Shown: in pieces, positions 7,451 through 14,992 of the stretch
Numbering within the stretch: position 1 is the first letter of the stretch
Layout: every line of letters begins with the position of its first letter
Assembly (NCBI GenBank): GCA_030463445.1
Contig: JAQGFW010031483.1
Span: forward strand, 1-32,127
Source: Euplotes aediculatus
Lineage: Eukaryota > Ciliophora > Spirotrichea > Euplotida > Euplotidae
Direction: 5' to 3'
Length of the DNA: 32,127 bases
The notes under the pieces: model-generated
What the model was told of the DNA's origin: nothing
Databases searched by the model: none
The model's input: the letters and a program-made list of their open reading frames with translations, nothing else
Translations under genes and position numbers: made by a program

Positions 7451-9922
7451 TTATTTTGGTTCAACAATTGTTAGCATCTGCACCGCTTTTGCCAAAAGAT
7501 TGCTTGAGGGGTATCCTTGAATAAAATCTTTTAATCCTTGAATATATAATTCTTTTTTCTCGGTTTTGGCTAATAAAATAACTCTTAGCATCGCAAATTT
7601 ATCTTCTATACTTGTACCAGTGTAAGTTACTAAACCCTCTTCTGCCATTATCAGTGCTGAATCAAAACTTTCGTTTTCGTACATCTTAAATGCTTGAGAA
7701 TAAACAGTATTAGCCTTAGACTCGGTATCACTTGTTATTTGAGTATTACCTCTCAAAAGCTGACGTGCATAAGTAGAGGTTGGGTATTTACTCATCAATG
7801 CTTGTCTGAATGGGCTTGTGGCTTGGTTGTCAGATAATAAAGTTAAAAAGTACAAGGCCTCTGGCTCGTGCTGGGTTTCTGGAAATCTCGCCAACAAAGT
7901 CTGGAAAGCATCACGGGCATTATCAGGTTCATTAAATTGCAACTTGTAAATCTTACCCAAATGATAGTATGCTTCTTCTACTTTCTTTTTAGAAGCTGCC
8001 AGTTTTTCGGGTGTTGCAGGAACTGCCGCCATCATTTCTTTTTTCTTATCTTCAATTGCTTTGGCATCGGCAATCGCTTTTTGTTTTTCAATTTCTTCTT
8101 TACTCAGTTGATTATCAGTTTTCTGTGGGTTGTTTTCTACTGTTCCTTTTTCTAACTTTATCGAAATCGTACCTGCTTCTTTATCTCTACGTCGCCAGTT
8201 ATCGTCTAACTGTCGGCTCCCCCAAACCTGCATAAATTCGGTTTTACCTCGTGTTATTAGAAGCGGGTCATACAGTACCCAACGTTTTTCATTATTATTA
8301 GACACAGTTGTTATGACAGCGTTGCTTTTTGCTGCTAATTTTTGTGCCAATTCTATTTGCCTTTTTTCTTCTTCTTGTTTTTGTTTGATTGCTTGTTCGA
8401 GCGTTTGTTCAAGTGCAAGCGGATTCATCGCTGCTAATTTTTGCAGACTATCTTCTAAAATAATTGTATTTCGATACTTTACAAAGTCGGATAACGACAA
8501 AGCTCTCTTCTCAATTCTACTGAATTCGGTCGAATTTTTAGGTAATTCTCTCAGCGTACTATCGTAATATAGGCTTGCATCACTATATTTTTGAAGCTGA
8601 TTATAGTGTAATTCGGCTAATTCGAGATAACTAAATGCCTTTTGAGTTGGATTATTTGTCGAATTCTGAATCGAAGCATTGAAGTATTGAATAGCCTTTG
8701 GATAATTACCCTTCGTAACTTCGAGCTTACCCATTGTTGCGTATATTTTATCCTTCAAATCGCTATTTTTGCGGTCTTTTAACATTTGTGCAAAACTCTC
8801 TTGCACATTTACACTGCTACCACGCTTGGATGCCGATGCCAAAAGAGCATTCAGGCGAGCGTAGAATTCCATATCATAATTTGGGCGATTATTGGCAACT
8901 GCTTGGTAGTGTGGTAATGCCAAATTGGGGAGTTTGAGTTTTTCGTACATTTGCCCAGCCGCAAAATGCACCCGTGCTTTTTTCTCCGATTTTTTCATCA
9001 ATTTGAGTGCTTCTTCGATAATCGCTACCGAGACAGCATACTCGTCTTGTTGCTGATGTAGGTATGCTTTTACTAAGTAATAATCGGCAGTATTTTTATC
9101 GTTTAGGTCAGATTCTTTAAGGCTTTCGGCAACTTTTAGAGCAGATGGATAGTCTTTTTCTTCGGTGTATGCACGCATCAGCCAAATCATCGCAGCGTGT
9201 TTTTGGTTTGGGTCTTTGCCTGTCGAGTTCAAATATTTGAATATTTCAATGGCATTCAAAAAATCACCCTTATACATTCGAGCTTTACCCAAAAGGAGGT
9301 AGGCTTCGTCGAGGTATTTAGAATTTGAATGACGCTCTGCAATGAGTGATGTTTTTTTAATTACTTCATCAATCTGGGTTTTGGGGCTACCTGTCAGAAT
9401 ATCAAAACCAGTTTTTTTGCCAATATCTTCGACAGCGTTTGCACTATTATTCAAATTACTTAATCCTTGTTGAGCTTGCTGAAAACCACTCGTTTTGCTT
9501 TGTTGATTGTTTAATCCACCACTATTATTGCCAAATGTAGAGATTGAGGCACTATTGCCATTGCCCAAATCACGGCGAAGCCCGTTTTCGGTAACTTGGG
9601 TATTACTTCCCAAACTTGATTGTCCGTTTTGCCCTCCCGAATTGATATTCCCTAAGTTTCCAAAATTAAAGGCATCACCTCCAGAGCTTTCGAGAAGGGT
9701 AGAGTCTATCGGCATCAAAACTGGAAGCAGACCACTGTAATTCTCGGTATAATTACGACCAATTCCTTTTTCGGCATATTTCATGCCCTCACGAGCAATG
9801 ATAAGCGAATTGAATTTGGCATTTGTATTATGCCAAGCCTTGCTCACAGGATTATTGCTAAACTGGGAGCATGAAGCCGCAATGACTGCTAATATACTGA
9901 TGGTAAAAAAGCTCGATTTCAA
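7451..9922 (-). CDS. porW: PorW/SprE-type TPR lipoprotein of the type IX secretion and gliding apparatus
   Basis: 823 residues. A lipoprotein signal (MKSSFFTISILAVIAAS-Cys18) is followed by SKAWHNTNAKFNSLIIAREG (27-46) and the LLPVL motif (65-69), both typical of PorW/SprE. Many tetratricopeptide-like helical repeats follow (about 200-460 and 650-823). The family hallmark around 546-580 is present: RWVLYDPLL, GKTEFMQVWG and DDNWRRRDK. In Flavobacterium and Porphyromonas, SprE/PorW is a lipoprotein needed for type IX secretion and gliding, thought to link the trans-envelope complex to the outer-membrane translocon. Unusual here is a low-complexity Asn/Gly/Ser/Gln-rich stretch at about 78-163, which separates the LLPVL motif from the first TPR. 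An acidic/basic helical linker lies at about 500-530. The other T9SS genes are not in the window. Confidence 0.85.
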   Translation of the reverse strand: MKSSFFTISILAVIAASCSQFSNNPVSKAWHNTNAKFNSLIIAREGMKYAEKGIGRNYTENYSGLLPVLMPIDSTLLESSGGDAFNFGNLGNINSGGQNGQSSLGSNTQVTENGLRRDLGNGNSASISTFGNNSGGLNNQQSKTSGFQQAQQGLSNLNNSANAVEDIGKKTGFDILTGSPKTQIDEVIKKTSLIAERHSNSKYLDEAYLLLGKARMYKGDFLNAIEIFKYLNSTGKDPNQKHAAMIWLMRAYTEEKDYPSALKVAESLKESDLNDKNTADYYLVKAYLHQQQDEYAVSVAIIEEALKLMKKSEKKARVHFAAGQMYEKLKLPNLALPHYQAVANNRPNYDMEFYARLNALLASASKRGSSVNVQESFAQMLKDRKNSDLKDKIYATMGKLEVTKGNYPKAIQYFNASIQNSTNNPTQKAFSYLELAELHYNQLQKYSDASLYYDSTLRELPKNSTEFSRIEKRALSLSDFVKYRNTIILEDSLQKLAAMNPLALEQTLEQAIKQKQEEEKRQIELAQKLAAKSNAVITTVSNNNEKRWVLYDPLLITRGKTEFMQVWGSRQLDDNWRRRDKEAGTISIKLEKGTVENNPQKTDNQLSKEEIEKQKAIADAKAIEDKKKEMMAAVPATPEKLAASKKKVEEAYYHLGKIYKLQFNEPDNARDAFQTLLARFPETQHEPEALYFLTLLSDNQATSPFRQALMSKYPTSTYARQLLRGNTQITSDTESKANTVYSQAFKMYENESFDSALIMAEEGLVTYTGTSIEDKFAMLRVILLAKTEKKELYIQGLKDFIQGYPSSNLLAKAVQMLTIVEPK

Positions 9923-9967
9923 AGTATATTGATTATTAAAAACTAAATGTTGTACTGAATCTTATTG

Positions 9968-10033
9968 TTATTTTAACGTACTAATGTAACCTAAAAGTAT
10001 CTAAATTGATGCCAAATTCGTTATTCTAACGTA
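9968..10033. repeat. Pair of TTATTyTAACGTA repeats upstream of porW
   Basis: TTATTTTAACGTA at 9968-9980 and TTATTCTAACGTA at 10021-10033 match at 12 of 13 bases and are 53 bp apart, about five helical turns. They fill most of the 115-bp gap between the patatin-like gene's stop and the porW start. This could be a regulator-binding pair, or chance in AT-rich DNA. Confidence 0.3.
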
Positions 10034-10037
10034 TAAT

Positions 10038-10796
10038 TTACAAAATATGAGTCAATTTGCCTTCTGCAGTTTTGAGGGTATATTCGTAGCCTATTTTGTA
10101 TAACTCTTTGGCTTTTGTAACATTAAAACCATCAAATTTGTATAATTCGGGTGGTTCGATTGCCAAATCGCATCGTTTGAGTTTCTGAATCGAGTTATTT
10201 CGAATTGCTATATGAAGGCTTTTTGAGAGTACATCTTTCATCGAATTGATGGGCATTCCTTCGCCAATCGGCATGACATTGACACCGATAATAAAATCGC
10301 AAGTTGATTCGAGCGGTTCAATCGGAATGTTATTTAGTACCCCGCCATCAATCAACAATCGGTCTTGATAACGAATTGGCTCAAAAATACCTGGCAGACA
10401 GCACGAAGCAAGAATCGGAGTGATTAACTCTCCTCTGTCAAAATACACTACTTCGCCTTTTTCGATGTCGGTCGCTGTAATAGTCAATGGTAATTTGAGA
10501 TTCTCGAACGAATCATGCGATAAATATTTAGCAAAAAGTGCTTGTGTAGATTCGATTTTGAATAATCCAAAACGATTGAAAGCAGGTTTTAGGGTTCGTA
10601 AAATACTTGTTGAAAGAATTACATCGAGGATAAATTCGGGCGAGTAGCCACCTGCAGTCATAGCTCCTACAATCGAGCCTGCACTTGTGCCTGCAATGGC
10701 ATTTGGTTTGATTCCTAATTCGTTGAGAGCCTTCAAAACCCCCAAATGTGCTATACCTTTTGCTCCGCCACCCGATAATGCTAAACCAATTTTCAT
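10038..10796 (-). CDS. Patatin-like phospholipase
   Basis: 252 residues, a compact single-domain patatin with no signal peptide or membrane helix, so probably cytoplasmic. The oxyanion loop GGGAKG (9-14), nucleophile elbow GTSAG with Ser38, and catalytic Asp150 in DGG form the complete Ser-Asp dyad. ASCCLPGIFEP (130-140) is the usual conserved strand-turn before the Asp. Family members are acyl hydrolases acting on phospholipids or other acyl esters; length and motifs place it with the RssA/YchK-type bacterial proteins. A very good Bacteroidota promoter lies just upstream, so the gene is probably expressed separately from the exported protein gene at 10938-11570, which ends in its own terminator. 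Confidence 0.92.
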   Translation of the reverse strand: MKIGLALSGGGAKGIAHLGVLKALNELGIKPNAIAGTSAGSIVGAMTAGGYSPEFILDVILSTSILRTLKPAFNRFGLFKIESTQALFAKYLSHDSFENLKLPLTITATDIEKGEVVYFDRGELITPILASCCLPGIFEPIRYQDRLLIDGGVLNNIPIEPLESTCDFIIGVNVMPIGEGMPINSMKDVLSKSLHIAIRNNSIQKLKRCDLAIEPPELYKFDGFNVTKAKELYKIGYEYTLKTAEGKLTHIL

Positions 10797-10820
10797 GTGT
10801 TAATGCGTAAAGTTGTTTAG

Positions 10821-10851
10821 CAAAAGTATTGTTTTTTAGAGGATATTCAAA
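10821..10851 (-). promoter_or_regulatory. Bacteroidota-type promoter of the patatin-like gene
   Basis: On the minus strand TTTG (10851 to 10848) is followed by 19 bases and then TACTTTTG (10828 to 10821). This agrees fully with the -33/-7 consensus TTTG-N17-23-TAnnTTTG of the housekeeping sigma factor of Bacteroidota. The expected start is near 10814, giving a leader of about 18 bases. It lies directly downstream of a terminator, as an independent promoter should. Confidence 0.65.
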
Positions 10852-10854
10852 CAA

Positions 10855-10882
10855 ATAAAAAAGGGCGATTGTGATTCGCCCC
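10855..10882 (-). terminator. Intrinsic terminator after the TapB/DUF3108-like gene
   Basis: GGGCGA (10863-10868) and TCGCCC (10876-10881) pair around a 7-base loop. On the minus strand the stem is followed by a T-rich run (10862 down to about 10855). It lies about 55 bases downstream of the stop codon at 10938. Confidence 0.75.
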
Positions 10883-10937
10883 AACCAATTATTGAAATAT
10901 TCTCATTTTTGAAGTTTTGTAACGATTGTACCCCCCA

Positions 10938-11570
10938 TTAAGCTACCTTTCGGTAAGATTCGGTTTTGACGATTCCGATATTTGGAGCAAACCATTCAAC
11001 AGCATCAATCGTAAAACTCATCATGGTTTTCATGGTGATGGTACTCGTTATTTTGTAGCAATCCCAAGTACCAGCGGGTGTCGTAATACTCTCTTTGCTC
11101 TCAACTTTGCGGTTTGATACTTTTAGATTAATACCCATAAGTCGCATATTTTCCATGAAAGCATCTCCAGTGAGTTCGTTTTCGGGTAATGTTGCTCCAA
11201 CCGACATATTGTTGGGATACGAAATGTAAGAATCGCTCAACTTCATTGTCATATTCTTAAAACTGGACTGCTGCTCGGCTGGCATCATCGCTTTCATATC
11301 AATCGAAAAACTCCCATTGACACACTTATAAATGCCTTCGCCTTTAAGAGTTTCTTTACCTTTTTTGTCAAAATTGGTCGTGCTAACTTTTGATTCCGAA
11401 CCCGAAGTCGAAAGCACTTTATATTGAATCATACCACTTGGCTCACCTTTTTTATCGGTGATGGTCATTTCCATCAAAGCATTATTCGTAAAAAGGTGAT
11501 AGGCATTGCAGTCTTGTGAAAAAGTTTTTGCCGAAATAAACAAGATGAAGTAAAGGATGAGTTTTTTCAT
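10938..11570 (-). CDS. Exported DUF3108/TapB-like protein
   Basis: 210 residues with a signal peptide (MKKLILYFILFISAKTFSQ, cleavage after about residue 19). The mature part is predicted all-beta. It contains MEMTITDKKGEPSGMIQYKVL early, GKETLKGEGIYKCVNGSFSID in the middle, and TTPAGTWDCYKITSTITM followed by VEWFAPNIGIVKTES near the end. This order (property-of-the-salt-like strand, TPAGxxxCYK, then W[FY]APxIGxVK) is familiar from periplasmic DUF3108 and TapB-type proteins of Bacteroidota. No catalytic residues are evident and the function is unknown. It is monocistronic, ending in its own terminator and starting next to the divergent DUF2147 gene. Confidence 0.65.
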   Translation of the reverse strand: MKKLILYFILFISAKTFSQDCNAYHLFTNNALMEMTITDKKGEPSGMIQYKVLSTSGSESKVSTTNFDKKGKETLKGEGIYKCVNGSFSIDMKAMMPAEQQSSFKNMTMKLSDSYISYPNNMSVGATLPENELTGDAFMENMRLMGINLKVSNRKVESKESITTPAGTWDCYKITSTITMKTMMSFTIDAVEWFAPNIGIVKTESYRKVA

Positions 11571-11738
11571 GGTAGCTATCTGATTTATTGCTAAAAGTAC
11601 GAATTGTACGTGTATTTTTAAAGTGGCAAATCGAAATTTTACTAAACGGTTTTGGCATTGATATTATCAATAATCAAAAACAAAAATATTTACGTTTATA
11701 GGTTACTAAAAACTTTTTAAATTCTAACAATTATATTT

Positions 11739-12182
11739 ATGAAGAAAATCGCTTTTTTTATCACAGTATTTTTATTGAGTTCGATTATGAGTTTTGCCAA
11801 TAACCCAGATGCGATTTTGGGGGTTTGGAAAAACGGTGAAGGTACGGGGCTTGTCCAGATTTATAAAAAAGGAGATAAATACTACGGCAAAATTGTGTGG
11901 CTCAAAGTAATGACTAATGCCGACGGAACACCCAGAACAGATATAAATAATCCTGAAGAAAAACTAAAGACTCGCTCACTGAAAGGGTTAGAAAATTTAA
12001 GAGATTTTAAACACGCAGGCGATAATAAATGGGATGGAGGACAGGTATATGACCCCAAAACGGGTAATGATTATAGTTGCGAAATGACCCTCGTTGATGA
12101 GAATACACTCGAGGTTAGAGGTTATATTGGTATTTCGCTTTTTGGTCGTACTGATGTATGGAAACGCCAAGTGAAGAAATAA
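11739..12182 (+). CDS. Exported DUF2147 protein
   Basis: 147 residues with a signal peptide (MKKIAFFITVFLLSSIMSFA). The mature domain is a small beta-rich DUF2147 fold. It opens ILGVWKNGEGTGLVQIYKKGDKYYGKIVWL, then has DINNPEEKLKTRSLKGLENLRDF, WDGGQVYDPKTGNDYSC, and closes LEVRGYIGISLFGRTDVWKR, the full run of conserved blocks of the family. The resemblance to lipocalin-like binding barrels is general; no ligand is known. It is a single gene followed by a hairpin terminator and is divergent from the TapB-like gene, with which it shares a 168-bp AT-rich upstream region. Confidence 0.87.
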   Translation: MKKIAFFITVFLLSSIMSFANNPDAILGVWKNGEGTGLVQIYKKGDKYYGKIVWLKVMTNADGTPRTDINNPEEKLKTRSLKGLENLRDFKHAGDNKWDGGQVYDPKTGNDYSCEMTLVDENTLEVRGYIGISLFGRTDVWKRQVKK

Positions 12183-12192
12183 TAGAAAAAAG

Positions 12193-12225
12193 TGGGAGAT
12201 TCGACAACCTCCCATTTTTCTTTTT
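12193..12225. terminator. Bidirectional terminator between DUF2147 and DUF6268 genes
   Basis: TGGGAG (12193-12198) pairs with CTCCCA (12209-12214), extended inward by two more pairs past one mismatch. It is flanked by an A run on the left and a T-rich tract on the right (12215-12225). It lies between two convergent genes and can serve both. Confidence 0.8.
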
Positions 12226-13231
12226 ATGGACTCACTAAATTAATACTAATATTGAAATAGAAAGGATTTTGAAGTGTATTTGAGACTCGGGCTATCTCGT
12301 TTTTCTCAGGGTTCTGAGTATTGTAAACATTAAACCTACCATTTACACGCAGACCAGCTTGGGCAGAAAGCCAAATGAAATTCTTAATCTGGCGTTCGTA
12401 GCTGATTCGTGGCTTGATTTCGCCTCTTCTCAAATATCCGCTATTTTCGCCCAAATAATAAGCGTTTCCTTCGAGTTCGTAGCCTAAAAGCAACATAGAA
12501 GTTGTGCCAAAGTTTCTTCTCAGAGCCGCTCTTGAAGGCAATAAAACCTCAAGTCCCCATTTAGGATTAAACGTTTTGTTATAAAGAAAAACAGGTACAT
12601 AAATCAATTCTCCAAGCCTGTAAGTACGAGCAGCACCGATTCCCCACATTAAATTATCGCTCTTTTTCCAACCATAAATCGCTGCGGCACTATAAGTCAT
12701 TTGTTTTGAATTTATCTCATCTAAATTGCGGTACGTACCGTTCAAATCGGCATTTCCCTGAAAAATCAAGAAGTTTTTATCATTCAATGGTTTAAAAATA
12801 GTTGCGTTTAGACCAGTTGTTCGGAGTCCATTCTCAAAAAGATTATCTTTAAATTCGGTCGAAGAAGTATGATGCCCACGGTCGAAACTCGTGTTCCAGT
12901 AAGTAAGTCCGAGACTCAATATAAAATTTGACCTCGAAATAACCGGTGTATTAAATGCTAATCTTAGTCCTCTTGCCAAATTCACGTTGCTGTGTTTGGG
13001 CATTGCACTGCTGACAATATTGCTCGATTCGATGTCGAACGGTGTTTGTAATTCGTAGCCTATCGAAATAAATCTGGTTGGCGAAAGGTAAAGTACTTTT
13101 TGGGTACAGAATGTTTTAATTTTTGTATCGTCGGCATCGCCATAAGCCGAAAAATCTTCGATTGCAGTCGTATCTGTTTGAGCAAAGACTTTTAGACTTA
13201 ATCCGATAAATAGTAATACTATTTTTTTCAT
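12224..13231 (-). CDS. DUF6268-type outer-membrane beta-barrel protein
   Basis: 335 residues with a signal peptide (MKKIVLLFIGLSLKVFAQ). The mature part is a succession of amphipathic strands with alternating aromatic and polar residues (RFISIGYELQTPF, NFILSLGLTYWNTSF, NLMWGIGAARTY, KWGLEVLLPSRAALRRNF, FIWLSAQAGLRVNGRFNVY). It ends FYFNISINLVSP, and strand endings like this are usual for barrels handled by the Bam machinery. LPSRAALRRNFG is a block I associate with the DUF6268 family. Probable location is the outer membrane; the substrate, if any, is unknown. It follows purN after a 74-bp gap on the same strand. Confidence 0.75.
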   Translation of the reverse strand: MKKIVLLFIGLSLKVFAQTDTTAIEDFSAYGDADDTKIKTFCTQKVLYLSPTRFISIGYELQTPFDIESSNIVSSAMPKHSNVNLARGLRLAFNTPVISRSNFILSLGLTYWNTSFDRGHHTSSTEFKDNLFENGLRTTGLNATIFKPLNDKNFLIFQGNADLNGTYRNLDEINSKQMTYSAAAIYGWKKSDNLMWGIGAARTYRLGELIYVPVFLYNKTFNPKWGLEVLLPSRAALRRNFGTTSMLLLGYELEGNAYYLGENSGYLRRGEIKPRISYERQIKNFIWLSAQAGLRVNGRFNVYNTQNPEKNEIARVSNTLQNPFYFNISINLVSP

Positions 13232-13305
13232 TTTAAGATTTTGTTGTTGATTGATTTACGTATAACCAATAAAAGTGACTTTTTGCTTATTGATTATATC
13301 TATTG

Positions 13306-13878
13306 TCAAGGATTTAGCTTATGTATTAATTCTTCAATTACTATCGGAAAATGCTGGTGCTCAAGGATTTGTACTTTATGAGCAACATCTTCGGGGCTAT
13401 CGGCTGGAGAAACCTCACAGGCTGCTTGAAAGATGATTCCACCCTCATCGTAATGCTCGTTTACATAGTGAATCGTTATACCAGATTCTGTTTCATGGTT
13501 TGCCACAACTGCCTCATGCACAAAATGCCCCCACATACCTTTTCCGCCGTATTTAGGAAGCAAAGCAGGGTGAATATTGATGATTTTATTTGGATAAGCT
13601 TTTACCAAATATTCAGGAATCAGCCATAAAAAACCAGCCAAAACGATAAAATCTATTTCTTGTTTTTGTAGAATATCTAAAATTTTTTGGGTTTTTGTGA
13701 ATGTGAATTTATCGAAAATTAATGTAGGGATGTGCAGTTTACGTCCTCTTTCGATTACTCCAGCTTCTGGATTGTTAGTTAAAAACAGCTCAATACTAAT
13801 TGATTGATTATCAGCAAAGTACTCTACGATTCGTTGAGCATTAGAACCCGACCCCGATGCAAAAATGGCAATTTTCAA
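13306..13878 (-). CDS. purN: Phosphoribosylglycinamide formyltransferase (GAR transformylase 1)
   Basis: 190 residues, normal for PurN. It transfers a formyl group from 10-formyltetrahydrofolate to glycinamide ribonucleotide in the third step of purine synthesis. The phosphate-binding loop GSGSN (9-13) and the catalytic triad are all present: Asn101 and His103 in INIHPALLPKYGG, and Asp144 in NEHYDEGGII. DFIVLAGFLWLIP (76-88) is the usual formyltransferase strand. It lies 17 bp after the UbiA-family gene and may be co-transcribed with it, though the pathways are unrelated. Confidence 0.95.
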   Translation of the reverse strand: MKIAIFASGSGSNAQRIVEYFADNQSISIELFLTNNPEAGVIERGRKLHIPTLIFDKFTFTKTQKILDILQKQEIDFIVLAGFLWLIPEYLVKAYPNKIINIHPALLPKYGGKGMWGHFVHEAVVANHETESGITIHYVNEHYDEGGIIFQAACEVSPADSPEDVAHKVQILEHQHFPIVIEELIHKLNP

Positions 13879-13895
13879 ATCTTATAAATGTTTAA

Positions 13896-14762
13896 TTAAA
13901 TAAAAACCATACTGCCTACTCCGATAAGCATAATTGCTTTGCAGACTGCACTCAAATAACCAAAATCTCTTTTTTTATCGGCTCTATAAATCTTAACGAT
14001 TAACCAAGCGATTGGCAATAACAAAACTAAAAAAACGATTGAGAGTTTTTGATTCTGAAGCGAAAATGCCATCGAAAACAATATCACTACAAAACTACAA
14101 ATAAATATGTAAAGCAGGATTTTAGTGCGGCGGAAACCCCAAATAATAGGGAGGGTTCGGCATCCATGACGGGCATCGCCACGGATGTCTTCCATGTCTT
14201 TTATGATTTCTCTGATAAGCGAAATCGCAAAAGCAAATAAAGCATAAATGTAAACTTCACTTTGTTTTCTTTGAAAATAAATACCTACCACAATCAAAGA
14301 CAGGGCCGTAAGAAAAGCAACTAAAAGATTGCCGATGAATGCCTGCCTTTTGAATCTTTCGGAATAAAACCACAAAAAAGAGATAGCAAAAAAATCTAAT
14401 AAAAATATCTTCAAACTGAGCCAAAGTCCTATCAACAAGCCAGTTATATTCAATATCTGGTGTAGGATAATTGCCCAACGTCGTTTGATTAATCTGCCTA
14501 TGATAACTTCGTTTGGCTTATTGATTATGTCAATTTTTATATCAAAATAATCATTGATGATATAGCCAGCCGCCGCAATACAAACCGTAGAAAAACAGAG
14601 TGCATTAAGCCTAAAATCTGTAATAAAAGTCCAATAATCTTCTCGTGGTCCGATAAGAAAAATCCGAGTCATGTATTGGGTCAATACGATGATAATGAGA
14701 TTTTTATAACGAACTAATTTAAAGAATCCAGCAAAAGATTGGCTTAGAGAGGGCTTATTCAT
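13896..14762 (-). CDS. UbiA-family prenyltransferase
   Basis: 288 residues from ATG 14762 (MNKPSLSQSFAGFFKLVRYKN). A longer reading from 14840 exists, but family members begin shortly before the FKLVRYKNLIIIVLTQY helix, so I prefer the inner start. There are about eight or nine membrane helices. Both Asp-rich, Mg-diphosphate binding motifs are visible: NDYFDIKID (70-78) and KDMEDIRGD (188-196). The protein transfers a polyprenyl group in the inner membrane. Overall it resembles the geranylgeranylglycerol-phosphate geranylgeranyltransferase-like members common in Bacteroidota, but the acceptor cannot be fixed. TAACTTTG at 14775 to 14768 matches a -7 element but lies only 6 bases before the start codon. 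If it were used, the message would be nearly leaderless or the product would begin elsewhere. Confidence 0.85.
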   Translation of the reverse strand: MNKPSLSQSFAGFFKLVRYKNLIIIVLTQYMTRIFLIGPREDYWTFITDFRLNALCFSTVCIAAAGYIINDYFDIKIDIINKPNEVIIGRLIKRRWAIILHQILNITGLLIGLWLSLKIFLLDFFAISFLWFYSERFKRQAFIGNLLVAFLTALSLIVVGIYFQRKQSEVYIYALFAFAISLIREIIKDMEDIRGDARHGCRTLPIIWGFRRTKILLYIFICSFVVILFSMAFSLQNQKLSIVFLVLLLPIAWLIVKIYRADKKRDFGYLSAVCKAIMLIGVGSMVFI

Positions 14763-14992
14763 ATTTTCAAAGTTAATAAATAAAACAGAAATTTCATCTA
14801 AAATGTTGCTTGGTGGTGAAAATTGTTTTACATAACTCATTGATTTACAATAATTTGATAAATAGCTTTTTGTTTTTTAATCATTACTTAATCTGCTATG
14901 GGACTTTTTTTGGAGATACTTTGTTCTCAATAAGAATCTTTTGGAGATATTTCTCATTAGATTCTGAAACACTAAATGATTTTAATCTTTAC
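14763..14992. promoter_or_regulatory. Divergent intergenic region with paired TTTTGGAGATA repeats before bshA
   Basis: The gap between the UbiA-family gene and bshA has two identical 11-base copies of TTTTGGAGATA (14908-14918 and 14939-14949), 31 bp apart. Each is followed by a T-rich stretch and CTCA. The second copy is 43 bp before the bshA start. This is a possible activator or repressor site for bshA. No consensus -7 element with a good -33 was found. Confidence 0.35.

Noticed and set aside
11681-11688. TATTTTTG on the minus strand as promoter of the TapB/DUF3108-like gene
   Set aside because: There is no -33 TTG at a valid distance, and the region is extremely AT-rich.
14763-14840. 26-codon extension of the UbiA-family gene to ATG 14840
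   Set aside because: Family members start just before the first helix, and the inner ATG 14762 gives the usual length.
14810-14992. 61-codon in-frame extension of bshA upstream of ATG 14993
   Set aside because: The extension is Phe/Asn/Leu-rich without domain character. The BshA start motif MKIGIVCYPTFGGSG fits the inner ATG, and the extension would overlap the divergent gene's possible longer reading.
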